Below are positions 16,774 through 25,101 of a DNA stretch of 64,000 bases, one piece after another. The stretch's first letter is position 1. Every line of letters begins with the position of its first letter. The notes below the pieces were generated by a model. The model was not told the DNA's origin. It did no database searches and worked only from the letters and a program-made list of their open reading frames with translations. The position numbers and the translations under genes are program-made. Origin of the DNA: VFBF01 sp033764865 (GTDB lineage: Bacteria; Pseudomonadota; Alphaproteobacteria; Caulobacterales; Aquidulcibacteraceae); assembly GCA_033764865.1 (NCBI GenBank), contig JANRIM010000017.1, positions 25,366 to 89,365 on the forward strand. Direction: 5' to 3'.

Positions 16774-17130
16774 TCAGTCCTTCAGGGGCCGAATGCGCGC
16801 GGTTGTCCAGTTGATCACGAGGACCGAGTTTTCAAGGCTTCTTGCGGTTTGGATCGCCTCCACGACGCGCTGCGAGACGCGCGTCCAGTCCCGCCCCTTC
16901 AGCCGGAGCAAGACATAGCCGGCGGCAGGCAGTCCCCTACGCAGGATCAATTCACCGAAATCGCGATCCTGCGCGATCACGATGCGGCCTTCAGAGACCG
17001 CCGCCGCAAGCACGGAGTCATCTGTGGCTGATCGCATTGTCGTCACGCTGCGTACGATGTCGAAGCCCGCCTCTTCCAGCGCATCGACAACAGGATCGGG
17101 ACAACTCTCATCGGCGAGAAACTTGTACAT
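16774..17130 (-). CDS. DUF5615 PIN-like protein, probable toxin of a DUF433/DUF5615 pair
   Basis: A 118-residue PIN-like protein (Mut7-C/DUF5615 type), predicted to be a metal-dependent ribonuclease. The acidic residues expected at the active site are present: Asp7 and Glu8 in FLADESCP, Asp37-Asp38 in ATDDSVL, and Asp55/Asp57 in AQDRDFGEL. DUF5615 genes are nearly always next to DUF433 antitoxin-like genes, as here, where the DUF433 gene is 67 bases upstream on the same strand. Toxicity has been proposed from genome context rather than widely shown. The pair lies between two copies of the gyrB 3' end, so it was probably acquired. Confidence 0.85.
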   Translation of the reverse strand: MYKFLADESCPDPVVDALEEAGFDIVRSVTTMRSATDDSVLAAAVSEGRIVIAQDRDFGELILRRGLPAAGYVLLRLKGRDWTRVSQRVVEAIQTARSLENSVLVINWTTARIRPLKD

Positions 17131-17197
17131 TGGGCGCCCCGGCTCGGTTCGACACGTCCAGCGGTCGCGGCGTTCGGATTACCAATGTGTTTCGAAG

Positions 17198-17425
17198 CTA
17201 CTCGGCCGCGATAAGGCCTTCATGGCTCAGGTAGTGTGCGGCATAGGTGGCCGCGGCGCGGATATCCTCCACGCTCAGATGTCGGTGGCCCTCGATAATC
17301 TCGTCTGCCGTGAGCCCCTCGCCCAAGTACTCAAGGATCAACTCCACGGTGATCCGTGTCCCCTTGATGCAGGGTTTGCCGCCCATGATGGCGGGGTCGC
17401 GGGCGATGCGGTCGAGGAGAGACAT
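17198..17425 (-). CDS. DUF433 protein, probable antitoxin
   Basis: A 75-residue DUF433 protein with the family core: DPAIMGGKPCIKGTRITVE at residues 10-28, then ILEYLGEGLTADEIIEGHRHL, a winged helix-turn-helix fold, and a final YAAHYLSHE. Proteins of this kind are the presumed antitoxin and autoregulator for a neighbouring PIN-like DUF5615 protein, which follows on the same strand. It starts 47 bases downstream of the gyrB stop, so it may be co-transcribed with gyrB. GGTATTTCTC precedes the ATG without a strong ribosome site. Confidence 0.88.
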   Translation of the reverse strand: MSLLDRIARDPAIMGGKPCIKGTRITVELILEYLGEGLTADEIIEGHRHLSVEDIRAAATYAAHYLSHEGLIAAE

Positions 17426-17472
17426 GAGAAATACCTAGCACAACCGGACGAGAATGACACGCCAAGCCACCC

Positions 17473-17578
17473 TCACACATCCACCGCTGCATCCAGCGCG
17501 TTCGCCTGGATGAAGTCCCGCCGGGGCTCCACGATGTCGCCCATCAGCTTGGTGAAGAGATCGTCGGCGTCGTCGGCG
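17473..17578 (-). repeat. Duplicate of the last 106 bases of gyrB (inner copy, within gyrB)
   Basis: This is the functional end of gyrB and the partner of the repeat at 16636-16741, 837 bases away. Which copy is native cannot be told from the window. If the insertion replaced the end of gyrB, this copy came with the incoming DNA and the outer one is the displaced original. Confidence 0.95.
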
Positions 17579-19899
17579 TGGTCCACGCGCACCTGCAGGA
17601 GCGTGCGGAACTCGGGGTCGAGGGTGGTTTCCCAGAGCTGGTCGGCGTTCATCTCGCCAAGGCCCTTGTAGCGCTGGATGTGCAGGCCCTTGCGGCCGGC
17701 GGAGAGCACCGCGGCCAGCAGCGACAGCGGGCCGTAGATGGCCTGCGTCTCCTTCGCGCCGCGCAGCTCGCCGGGCGCGGCGTAGGTTTCCTTGAGGCTG
17801 GCGTGGCGGTCGGCGAGGCGGCGGGCGTCGGCGCTGCCCAGGAGCGGCTTGTCGAGCACCACGCGCTCGGCGACGCCGCGCACCGTGCGCTCCAGCACCA
17901 GGGCGTGGTCGCGGTCGAAGACGCCGGACCAGGTGGCCTCCCCTTCCTCGGCGATGCGGTTGAGGCGTTCGGCGGTGCGCGCGGCTTCGGCCTCGCCCGC
18001 GTCGGGGTTGAGCGCGCCGGCGATGGCGGCCTGTTCGAGCACGGCGTCGGAGGCGCGCTGGTGGAGGCGGTCGATGTGGGCCTTCACGCCCGCGGCCTCG
18101 CGCACGAGGCGGCGCAGGTCCTCGCCGGAGAGCTGCTCGCCCGTGCCGAGCGCCAGCACCTCGCCGTCGGTGCCCTGGTCGATGAGGAAGGCCTGCATCT
18201 CGGCCTCGTCCTTCAGGTAGCGGCCGGATTTGCCCTTGGTCGCTTTGTAGAGCGGCGGCTGCGCAATGTAGATGTGCCCCCGATCCAGCAACTCCGGCAT
18301 CTGCCGATAAAAAAACGTCAACAACAAAGTCCGAATATGCGCACCATCAACATCTGCATCGGTCATGATAATGATTTTGTGGTAGCGCAGTTTTGATATG
18401 TTGAAGTCGTCGCGACCGATGCCTGCGCCGAGGGCTGTGATAAGGGTGCCGACCTGATCTGACGCGAGCATTTTGTCGAAGCGTGCGCGCTCGACGTTGA
18501 GGATCTTGCCGCGCAGCGGGAGCACGGCCTGGTTCTCGCGGTTGCGGCCTTGTTTTGCTGAGCCGCCGGCGCTGTCGCCCTCGACGATGAACAGCTCGGA
18601 TTTGGCTGGATCCTTCTCCTGGCAATCCGCCAGCTTGCCGGGCAGGGATGCGACGTCGAGCACGTTCTTGCGGCGGGCGAGATCGCGGACCTTCCGCGCG
18701 GCCTCGCGGGCGGCGGCGGCGTCCACGATCTTCTGCATAACGGCCTTGGCGGGCGCCGGGTTTTCCTCAAACCATTGCGACAGGGCATCGTGGATGAGGC
18801 TCTCCACCACCGGTCGAACCTCGGAGGAGACAAGCTTTTCCTTGGTCTGGCTGGAGAATTTCGGATCCGGCACCTTGACCGAGAGCACGCATGTGAGGCC
18901 TTCGCGCGCGTCGTCGCCGGTGATGTCGACCTTCTCCTTCTTGGCCATGCCGGAGGATTGCATGTAGCCGTTGACCACGCGGGTGAGCGCGCCGCGAAAG
19001 CCCGCGAGGTGCGTGCCGCCATCCTTCTGGGGGATGTTGTTGGTGAAGCACAGCATGGTCTCATGGTAGCCGTCGTTCCACTGGAGCGAGGCCTCCACGG
19101 TGATGCCGTCGCGTTCCCCGATGGCGTAGACGGCTTCGGGGATTATGGCGGCGCGCGAGCGATCGAGGTGCTGCACGTAGGCGCGCACGCCGCCCTCGTA
19201 GAACAGCGTCTCCTCGTAGAGTTCCGGCCCGCGATGATCGCGGAAGATGATTCTGACGCCGCTGTTGAGGAACGCGAGTTCGCGCAGCCGGTGTTCTATG
19301 GTTTTCCGGTCAAACTCGGTCTGCGTGAAGATGGCGGGACTGGGCAGAAAACGCACCGCCGTGCCGCGACGGGGCCGGCCGTCCACGAGCGGCGCATCAC
19401 CTGTGACGGCGAGCGGAGCCTCGGCCTCGCCCATGCGGAAGCGCATTTGGTGGACTTTGCCGTCGCGCCAGACCGTGAGGTCGAGGTGTTCCGAAAGCGC
19501 GTTGACCACGGATACGCCCACGCCGTGCAGACCGCCGGAAACCTTGTAGGAGTTCTGGTCGAATTTTCCCCCGGCGTGGAGCTGGGTCATGATGACCTCG
19601 GCGGCGGAGACGCCCTCCTCGGTGTGGATGTCGGTGGGAATGCCGCGACCGTCGTCGGTCACCTCCGCGGAACCGTCGGCGTGGAGAATGACCTCCACAT
19701 TCTTCGCGTGCCCCGCCAGCGCCTCGTCAATCGCGTTGTCGACGACCTCATACACCATGTGATGAAGCCCGGACCCGTCATCGGTATCCCCGATGTACAT
19801 CCCCGGCCGCTTCCTGACGGCATCCAAACCCTTGAGGACCTTGATGGAGTCCGCGCCGTAATCGGTGTTCGGGGCCGGCTGGGGTGCGGGGGCGGTCAT
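17473..19899 (-). CDS. gyrB: DNA gyrase subunit B
   Basis: ATPase subunit of DNA gyrase, which introduces negative supercoils with GyrA. 808 residues, the usual alphaproteobacterial length. It has the GHKL ATPase domain (VVDNAIDEALAGH, DDGRGIPTDIH, GGLHGVGVSVVNALS), then the TOPRIM domain with EGDSAGG, PLRGKILNVE and DADVDGAHIRTLLLTFFYR. The C-terminal end is KGLGEMNADQLWETT up to RRDFIQANALDAAVDV. It is the last conserved gene of the dnaA-dnaN-recF-gyrB block, and here a GFA-family gene sits between recF and gyrB. Its last 106 bases are duplicated 837 bases downstream, beyond a toxin-antitoxin-like pair. Confidence 0.98.
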   Translation of the reverse strand: MTAPAPQPAPNTDYGADSIKVLKGLDAVRKRPGMYIGDTDDGSGLHHMVYEVVDNAIDEALAGHAKNVEVILHADGSAEVTDDGRGIPTDIHTEEGVSAAEVIMTQLHAGGKFDQNSYKVSGGLHGVGVSVVNALSEHLDLTVWRDGKVHQMRFRMGEAEAPLAVTGDAPLVDGRPRRGTAVRFLPSPAIFTQTEFDRKTIEHRLRELAFLNSGVRIIFRDHRGPELYEETLFYEGGVRAYVQHLDRSRAAIIPEAVYAIGERDGITVEASLQWNDGYHETMLCFTNNIPQKDGGTHLAGFRGALTRVVNGYMQSSGMAKKEKVDITGDDAREGLTCVLSVKVPDPKFSSQTKEKLVSSEVRPVVESLIHDALSQWFEENPAPAKAVMQKIVDAAAAREAARKVRDLARRKNVLDVASLPGKLADCQEKDPAKSELFIVEGDSAGGSAKQGRNRENQAVLPLRGKILNVERARFDKMLASDQVGTLITALGAGIGRDDFNISKLRYHKIIIMTDADVDGAHIRTLLLTFFYRQMPELLDRGHIYIAQPPLYKATKGKSGRYLKDEAEMQAFLIDQGTDGEVLALGTGEQLSGEDLRRLVREAAGVKAHIDRLHQRASDAVLEQAAIAGALNPDAGEAEAARTAERLNRIAEEGEATWSGVFDRDHALVLERTVRGVAERVVLDKPLLGSADARRLADRHASLKETYAAPGELRGAKETQAIYGPLSLLAAVLSAGRKGLHIQRYKGLGEMNADQLWETTLDPEFRTLLQVRVDHADDADDLFTKLMGDIVEPRRDFIQANALDAAVDV

Positions 19900-19990
19900 G
19901 GGACTCGAATCGCTGTGGAAGGCCAGCTTTCAATGTAGGGAGTCGCCCCCCGAAAGTCCCGAAAATCCGGCGCCGAAAGCAGCATTCGTG

Positions 19991-20371
19991 CTATGCGTCC
20001 GCCCCTTGCGCCCCAAGGCATAGCCAGGGGAGTTCCAGTTCCGGAAAATCGGCCTTCTCGGGGGCGAAGTTTTCGGGTTCGTCCAGAGCCCCCAGATGGA
20101 TGTGGATCTCACCTGGCAGGTTGTCGCCCTCGAAGGTCAGCGTCGATCCGCAGGCGCCGCAAAAGCCCCGCCAGGCCCCCGGCGACGACCCGAATCGCGT
20201 GGGCGCGCCTGCGACAAACCGGACATCCGCCCGCCGGAAATCCACATAGGCGGCGACCGGCGCCCCCGTCTGCTTTCGGCAGCTTCCGCAATGGCAAAAC
20301 GCCACCATCAACGGGGCCGCCGCGGCCTCGAACCGCACGGCGCCGCACAGGCATCCTCCGGTGATCGTCAT
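19991..20371 (-). CDS. GFA family protein (glutathione-dependent formaldehyde-activating/CENP-V type)
   Basis: A 126-residue zinc protein. The GFA Cys pattern is intact: Cys7 and Cys9 in GGCLCGAVRF, then Cys26, Cys28 and Cys31 in CHCGSC, then Cys71 and Cys74 in FCGACGSTL. Most members have no known substrate, although the founding member acts on the formaldehyde-glutathione adduct. The start at 20371 places GGCLCG near the N terminus, as in relatives, and leaves eight bases after the recF stop, so it is probably in the recF-gyrB transcript. Its presence between recF and gyrB is unusual. Confidence 0.88.
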   Translation of the reverse strand: MTITGGCLCGAVRFEAAAAPLMVAFCHCGSCRKQTGAPVAAYVDFRRADVRFVAGAPTRFGSSPGAWRGFCGACGSTLTFEGDNLPGEIHIHLGALDEPENFAPEKADFPELELPWLCLGAQGADA

Positions 20372-20379
20372 GGCCCCTC

Positions 20380-21504
20380 CTACACCGCCACCATTTGCGC
20401 GCGGGCGCCAAAGGCCTCGAAGAGGCCGATCTCCGTGCCTGTGAGCCACGCCTGCCCCGGCAGCGCGAGCAGTTCCTCATAGAGGGCGGCGCGGCGGGCG
20501 GGATCGAGGTGGGCGGCGGCTTCGTCCCGCAGCAGCAGCGCGGGGCCTGCGCCGGGATCGTCCGCCAGCGCGCGGCCGTGCGCCAGGATGAGACCCAGCA
20601 GCAGCGCCTTTTGCTCGCCCGTGGAGCACTGGTCGGCGGGCATGTCCTTGGGCGCATGGCGCACGAGCAGGTCGGACCGGTGCGGGCCCTCAAGGGTGCG
20701 CCCGGCCTTGGCGTCACGCGCGCGGCCGCGCAGCAGCGTCTCCAGGAAGTCGTCCTCGATGTCGGCGCTGGCGCGGCCTTCGGCGAACGCGGCCTCCAGC
20801 GCGCCTTCCAGCGCGATGTTCGCCTTGGGAAACGCGCCATCGGGGCGCTGCGCGATGGTATCGCGGAGCCGCTCCAGCGTCTCCAGCCGCGCGGCCGCCA
20901 TGGCGCAGCCGTTCGCGGCCATCTCGCGCTCCAGCGCGTGCAGCCAGGCGGCGTCGCCCACCTCCTCGTTCAGCAGCCGCTGACGTTCACGCATGGCGCG
21001 CTCGTAGGCCGCGGCCGTCTGGCCATGCTCCGGCGCGCGGCCAAGCACAAGTCGATCGAAGAAACGGCGGCGATCGCCCGCCGCGCCGGCGAACAGGCGA
21101 TCCATCGCCGGCGTGAGCCATGACAGGCGCGCCGCACGCGCGAGATCGCTGGCCGTGGCGGCGCGCCCATCGATGCGCGCGATGCGGCGGACGCCCGCCT
21201 CAGTGCGTTCGGCGCCGACGCCGAGCGCCAGCGTCTCGCCATCGGCGACCATGCGCGCCGATATCGTCCATGGCCGCGGACGTTGCGCTGCGCCATCGAC
21301 GCCGCCACGCGCCACGTCCATGAGCCCGGCGCCGCGCAGTCCCCTGCCCGGCGCGAGCATCGTCAGCGCTTCCAGAATGTTGGTCTTCCCCGCCCCGTTG
21401 GGCCCGTGCAGGCAGACCGGGCGCGCATCGAGTTCCAGATCCAGCGCGGCGTGGCTGCGGAAATCCGTCAGCGTGAGACGCGCGCAGTGAAGCCTTGGGG
21501 TCAC
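20380..21504 (-). CDS. recF: DNA replication/repair protein RecF
   Basis: An SMC-like ATPase that loads RecA at gaps in recombinational repair. 374 residues. The N-terminal LTLTDFRSHAALDLEL is typical, as are Walker A GPNGAGKT (34-41), then NILEALTML, the signature region PADQCSTGEQKALLLGL and Walker B PALLLRDEAAAHLDP, where the common LLDD is LLRDE. It starts with GTG, which overlaps the dnaN TGA as GTGA, so the two are translationally coupled. The GFA gene follows after eight bases. Confidence 0.96.
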   Translation of the reverse strand: MTPRLHCARLTLTDFRSHAALDLELDARPVCLHGPNGAGKTNILEALTMLAPGRGLRGAGLMDVARGGVDGAAQRPRPWTISARMVADGETLALGVGAERTEAGVRRIARIDGRAATASDLARAARLSWLTPAMDRLFAGAAGDRRRFFDRLVLGRAPEHGQTAAAYERAMRERQRLLNEEVGDAAWLHALEREMAANGCAMAAARLETLERLRDTIAQRPDGAFPKANIALEGALEAAFAEGRASADIEDDFLETLLRGRARDAKAGRTLEGPHRSDLLVRHAPKDMPADQCSTGEQKALLLGLILAHGRALADDPGAGPALLLRDEAAAHLDPARRAALYEELLALPGQAWLTGTEIGLFEAFGARAQMVAV

Positions 21505-22619
21505 ACCCGCAGCGGCATCAGCACATAGAGCGCGTTGGGATCGCTTTCGTCCCGCACCAGCGTGGGCGAGCCGGAGTCTGCGAACTCGAACTGAACGGCG
21601 TCGCCCTCGATCTGGCCGGCGACATCGAGCAGATAGCGCGCGTTGAAGCCGATCTCCATGGGCTCGGAGTCGTACTCCGCCGGCAAATCCTCGGTGGCGA
21701 GGCCGGCGTCGGGATTGTTGACGGTCAGCGTCAGGCGATCGCCGTCGAGCGCCATTTTCACGGAGCGGGAGCGCTCCGCGGATACGGTCGCGACGCGATC
21801 GACGGCCTCTGCGAACGCTTTGTTGTCGACGCGCAGGATGCGATTGTTCTGTTTCGGAATGACCCGCGCGTACTCCGGAAAGGACCCGTCGATCAGCTTG
21901 GAGGTCAGCACGGCGTCGCCCAGCTCGAAGCGGATTTTCTGGTCCGACGCCGCGATGTTGACGGCCCCGCTGGCGTCATCGAGCAGGCGGTGCAGCTCCG
22001 CGACGGTCTTGCGCGGCACGATGACGCCCGGCATGCCCTGCGCGCCGTCCGGCGCCGGCGCATCGGCCAGCGCAAGGCGGTGGCCGTCGGTCGCGACGCC
22101 GCGCAGCTTGGGCCCATCCTCGGTGACCGCTGTGTGCAGGTAAATGCCGTTGAGATAGTAGCGGGTCTCCTCGGTGGAGATGGCGAACCGCGTCTTGTTG
22201 ATCAGGCGCTTGAGCTCTGAGGGATGGATTTCGAAGCGGGTGGCCAAGGCGTCCACCGGCATCAACGGAAAATCCTGCGCGGGAAGCACGGGCAGGTTGA
22301 GGCGCGCCTTGCCCGCCCACACCGAAAGCCGCGCGTCGTCGCCGCCCAGGTCGAGTTTCACGGACGCGCCGTCAGGCAGTTTGCGGACGAAATCGTAGAG
22401 GTACTGGGCCGGCGCCGAGGTGGCGCCCGCGCGCTCCACTTCGGCGAAGGCGTCTTCCGCGATCTCGATGTCGAGATCCGTCGCGGTGAGGCGCAGGGCG
22501 CTATCCTGCGCGGACAGCAGCACGTTGGACAGGATGGGGATCGTGTTGCGACGCTCGACGACGCTCTGGACGTGGGTGAGCGCTTTCAGCAGCGCCGCCC
22601 GCTCGATCGTCAACCGCAT
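21501..22619 (-). CDS. dnaN: DNA polymerase III subunit beta (sliding clamp)
   Basis: A 372-residue clamp that encircles DNA and tethers the replicative polymerase. The start MRLTIERAALLKALTHVQSVVERRNTIPILSN, seen here in part as LTHVQSVVERRNTIPI, and the end NPDAGLATEDLPAEYDS followed by DSGSPTLVRDE and YVLMPLRV are diagnostic. It lies 205 bases downstream of dnaA with a strong hairpin between them, so it may have its own promoter as well. It is coupled to recF through GTGA. Confidence 0.98.
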   Translation of the reverse strand: MRLTIERAALLKALTHVQSVVERRNTIPILSNVLLSAQDSALRLTATDLDIEIAEDAFAEVERAGATSAPAQYLYDFVRKLPDGASVKLDLGGDDARLSVWAGKARLNLPVLPAQDFPLMPVDALATRFEIHPSELKRLINKTRFAISTEETRYYLNGIYLHTAVTEDGPKLRGVATDGHRLALADAPAPDGAQGMPGVIVPRKTVAELHRLLDDASGAVNIAASDQKIRFELGDAVLTSKLIDGSFPEYARVIPKQNNRILRVDNKAFAEAVDRVATVSAERSRSVKMALDGDRLTLTVNNPDAGLATEDLPAEYDSEPMEIGFNARYLLDVAGQIEGDAVQFEFADSGSPTLVRDESDPNALYVLMPLRV

Positions 22620-22768
22620 GTACGCATCCGTCTCTGCCGGCTCCGCCCCTCCCCGGTGGAAGGCGCGCCCGCGCGACTCAGGGCCGCGCGGTGCGAAAAA
22701 ATAGCAGAATGAGGCGGCTGCGGAAGCCCAATCGCCCCAGGCCCCCGAAGGACCACGGCCGCCCCGCC

Positions 22769-22808
22769 GCCGGGGTCCGGGCCCGCCTCGGCGGCCCCGG
22801 ACCCCGGC
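22769..22808 (-). terminator. Strong GC hairpin after dnaA
   Basis: A 13-bp perfect stem, 22769-22781 with 22796-22808 (core GGGGTCCGGG/CCCGGACCCC), with a 14-base loop, begins 17 bases after the dnaA stop codon. There is no T-run. It could end or attenuate dnaA transcription before dnaN, or stabilise the 3' end of the dnaA mRNA. Confidence 0.45.
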
Positions 22809-22824
22809 CGCTGGCGACCGGGCG

Positions 22825-24282
22825 CTAGTGCGCGTGTCCGGGCGGCAGCGGCTGCCGGAGCAGCTTCATGATCTCCTCCACGTCCCGGCGCATGTCCGGG
22901 CACTCCTGCAGGAGACGTGTGATCTTCCGCTTCGCGAAGAGAATCGTCGTGTGGTCGTAGCCGCCAAACAGCCGGGCGATGTTGGGTAGGCTGAGTGTGG
23001 TGAGCTTGGTGCTCAGGTACATGGCGATCTGGCGGGGGTGGGAGACCGCCTTTTCGCGGGTCTTGCGCAGGAGCTCCGCGACGGACATCTCGAAGTGACG
23101 CGCGACGGCCGCCTTGATCATGTCCACAGTCACCTTGCGCTCCCGCTCCGCGATGCGGTTCCGGAGGGCGGTTTCCGCCGTTTCCCGGGTGATGGGGGCC
23201 TTGGAGACCAGCCACTCCATCATGAGCTGGCGGATCGCCCCGTCCAGCTCACGCCCGGTGACGGGCATGCGGCGGGCGATCATGTCGAGGGCGTCGCCAT
23301 CGACGGCGAAGCCGGGCTGCTCGGCGGCGTAGGCCGCCACCCGGGCGGCGAGGATCTGGCGGCGCAGGGCCTCGTCCGGGAGGGCGATCTCGCACTCCGT
23401 GGCGCACTTCAGGTGGTGGGCCAGACGCTCCCCGAACCCGGCGACGCCGGAAACCCCGGCCACCGCCGTCAGGACCACGAACCCGCCGCGGTCGTAAACG
23501 GACATGATGGTGTCGTAGAGTTCTTCCTCGGTCTGCTTGCGCCCGGCCACGCGGGGCACGTCGTCGATGATCAGCAGGTCCGCCTCGCGGACATAGGCCT
23601 TGAACGCGCTGGTGTCGCGGCGACCCTTGAGGGCGTCCACGAAGTCCTCCGTGAACCGCTGGCCGTTGATCAGCCGGACGCACAGCCCGGGGTTTTCCTC
23701 GAGCGCCTGGTTGGCGATGGACTCCACCAGCATCGTCTTGCCGACGCCCGGTTCGCCCCGAACCATGACCATGCGGAGATTTGCGCTGCGCGCGGCGATC
23801 AGCCGGCCAAGCATCACGGCCTTGTCGTTGGGCGGGCCGACGCAAAGCGTGCTGAACGTTCCCGCCCATTGCGGCGTTCTGGGGCCGCCGGGCAGCTGCG
23901 CGGGCGGCGCGCCGACGGTGGGCACAGGCTCGATCGCAGGATCGAGGCGACGCGCGCGGATGGAATCGAGCGCCTTCTGGTTCAGCTCGCGCATCACGCA
24001 GATGCGGATCGGCTTGTAGACGCGGGTGTGGGCGCTCATGCGCCGGGCGATCTGGTCCTTCGCCTCGGCGTTGAGCCAGTTGGATTGGGTGCCGCCGGCC
24101 CGGGCCAGGAAGATGCGCTCGTCCTCCTCGTCCAGGGCCAGTTCCAGTTGCTCGATGTAGGACCGGTAGATGCCCTCGCCGAAATGAGCCCGCAGCTCGT
24201 CCTTGCTCAGAGCCCAGGCGCGGATCGCCTCGAGTCCCGGGCGGCCGCCATCGTCATGGTCGCGTGCGTGTTCGTGTTCCAT
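22825..24282 (-). CDS. dnaA: Chromosomal replication initiator protein DnaA, divergent
   Basis: The AAA+ protein that opens the replication origin. Domain I covers about residues 18-95, a short linker about 105-140, and the AAA+ part has Walker A GEPGVGKT (176-183) and Walker B LLIIDDV (236-242). Domain IV has the DNA-binding signature SHPRQIAMYLS and SLPNIARLFGGYDHTT. The AAA+ core departs from consensus: the usual FVVGPSN is LCVGPPN, the Walker A differs, and box VII reads GERLAHHLK where E. coli has DRLKSRF, so the arginine finger position is His. As I recall, Caulobacter DnaA also has a His there. Location before dnaN-recF-gyrB makes the identity secure. Confidence 0.95.
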   Translation of the reverse strand: MEHEHARDHDDGGRPGLEAIRAWALSKDELRAHFGEGIYRSYIEQLELALDEEDERIFLARAGGTQSNWLNAEAKDQIARRMSAHTRVYKPIRICVMRELNQKALDSIRARRLDPAIEPVPTVGAPPAQLPGGPRTPQWAGTFSTLCVGPPNDKAVMLGRLIAARSANLRMVMVRGEPGVGKTMLVESIANQALEENPGLCVRLINGQRFTEDFVDALKGRRDTSAFKAYVREADLLIIDDVPRVAGRKQTEEELYDTIMSVYDRGGFVVLTAVAGVSGVAGFGERLAHHLKCATECEIALPDEALRRQILAARVAAYAAEQPGFAVDGDALDMIARRMPVTGRELDGAIRQLMMEWLVSKAPITRETAETALRNRIAERERKVTVDMIKAAVARHFEMSVAELLRKTREKAVSHPRQIAMYLSTKLTTLSLPNIARLFGGYDHTTILFAKRKITRLLQECPDMRRDVEEIMKLLRQPLPPGHAH

Positions 24283-24732
24283 TCAGCCCTCGCGTTCCCC
24301 GGAAGCCGCCTCAGCGACCCCGATGACGGGGCAGGCACAACCTCTGCGTGCCCCGCTCTCGCGTGGCCCGCCAACGTCTTCAATCAGCCCGATGAAACGT
24401 TTGCGGAGGTGTAGTCAGCCCCTGTGCACGACACCTAATTCGCCTTCTGCGCGCACGTCAAGAATATGACATTCACCATGTTTGGATGGCGCTGGAGGCC
24501 ATGGGCGGCAAGGCTTATGGGCGGTCGGGACGCGGTCGGGAACGATCCCGGAAACGGTCGAAGGCCTTGGCCCCCATGGCATCCGGAACGTATGCCTACA
24601 GGCGAAAAAATGCAGTCAGTTTGATAATAATTTCGTAACTGTTTGGTCGCGGATTTATGACGCCCAGAACGCAAAAATGTGCGCCGCTGCATGCGACGCA
24701 CCCGTCTCTACCCTGCGTTGAACGATCGTGTG
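24283..24732 (-). promoter_or_regulatory. rpsT-dnaA intergenic region: rpsT terminator and probable dnaA promoter/leader
   Basis: 450 bases without a gene. The right end holds the rpsT terminator. A short AT-rich stretch at about 24603-24660 (GATAATAATTTCG core) is the likeliest promoter area for dnaA. I find no cluster of DnaA boxes, no GANTC methylation site and no TTAA-N7-TTAA CtrA site here, so calling it the replication origin is not supported. Between the AT-rich stretch and dnaA the sequence is ordinary GC-rich leader with a small hairpin CGGGA-ACGA-TCCCG near 24537. Confidence 0.4.
24673..24701 (-). terminator. Rho-independent terminator of rpsT
   Basis: Read on the minus strand, GTGCGTCGC-ATGCA-GCGGCGCAC forms a 9-bp stem with one G-U pair and a 5-base loop, followed by ATTTTT. 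It starts 32 bases after the rpsT stop. Confidence 0.8.
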
Positions 24733-25005
24733 TTAACGCGCGCCCGAGAGCGCCTTGACCCGCTGGGCCAGCCGGGAAACCTTCCGCGAGCCGGTATTGC
24801 GGTGAAGGACGCCCTTCGAGACCGCCCGGCGGGTTTCCGATTCCGCCGTCTTGAACGCCATCGCCGCGGCCGAGGCGTCCCCGGACGCGATCGCCTCTTC
24901 CACCTTCCGCCAGTAGGTGCGCACCCGCGAGCGGCGGGCGGCGTTGACCGCCGTACGGCGGGCGATCACGCGGATCGCTTTCTTGGCGGACGAGGTGTTG
25001 GCCAT
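24733..25005 (-). CDS. rpsT: 30S ribosomal protein S20
   Basis: A 90-residue basic helical protein that binds 16S rRNA early in 30S assembly. The start MANTSSAKKAIRVIARRT and the following ARRSRVRTYWRKVEEAIASGD are characteristic, as is the late KGVLHRNTGSRKVSRLAQRV. It lies directly upstream of dnaA, as in many alphaproteobacteria, and has its own terminator before dnaA. The 96 bases upstream separate it from the enoyl-CoA hydratase gene on the same strand. Confidence 0.97.
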   Translation of the reverse strand: MANTSSAKKAIRVIARRTAVNAARRSRVRTYWRKVEEAIASGDASAAAMAFKTAESETRRAVSKGVLHRNTGSRKVSRLAQRVKALSGAR

Positions 25006-25101
25006 GGTTTGTCTCTGGTGCGGCGCTCAAGTGAGCGCGGGGGTATATCGGGGCGCCCGTGCGGGGTCAATCGAAACGGCGCCCTCAAGCCTCAGGGGTT
25101 C

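Noticed and set aside
24283..24732. Replication origin upstream of dnaA
   Set aside because: There is no cluster of DnaA boxes. One AT-rich stretch is not enough, and in Caulobacter-like genomes the origin is not next to dnaA.
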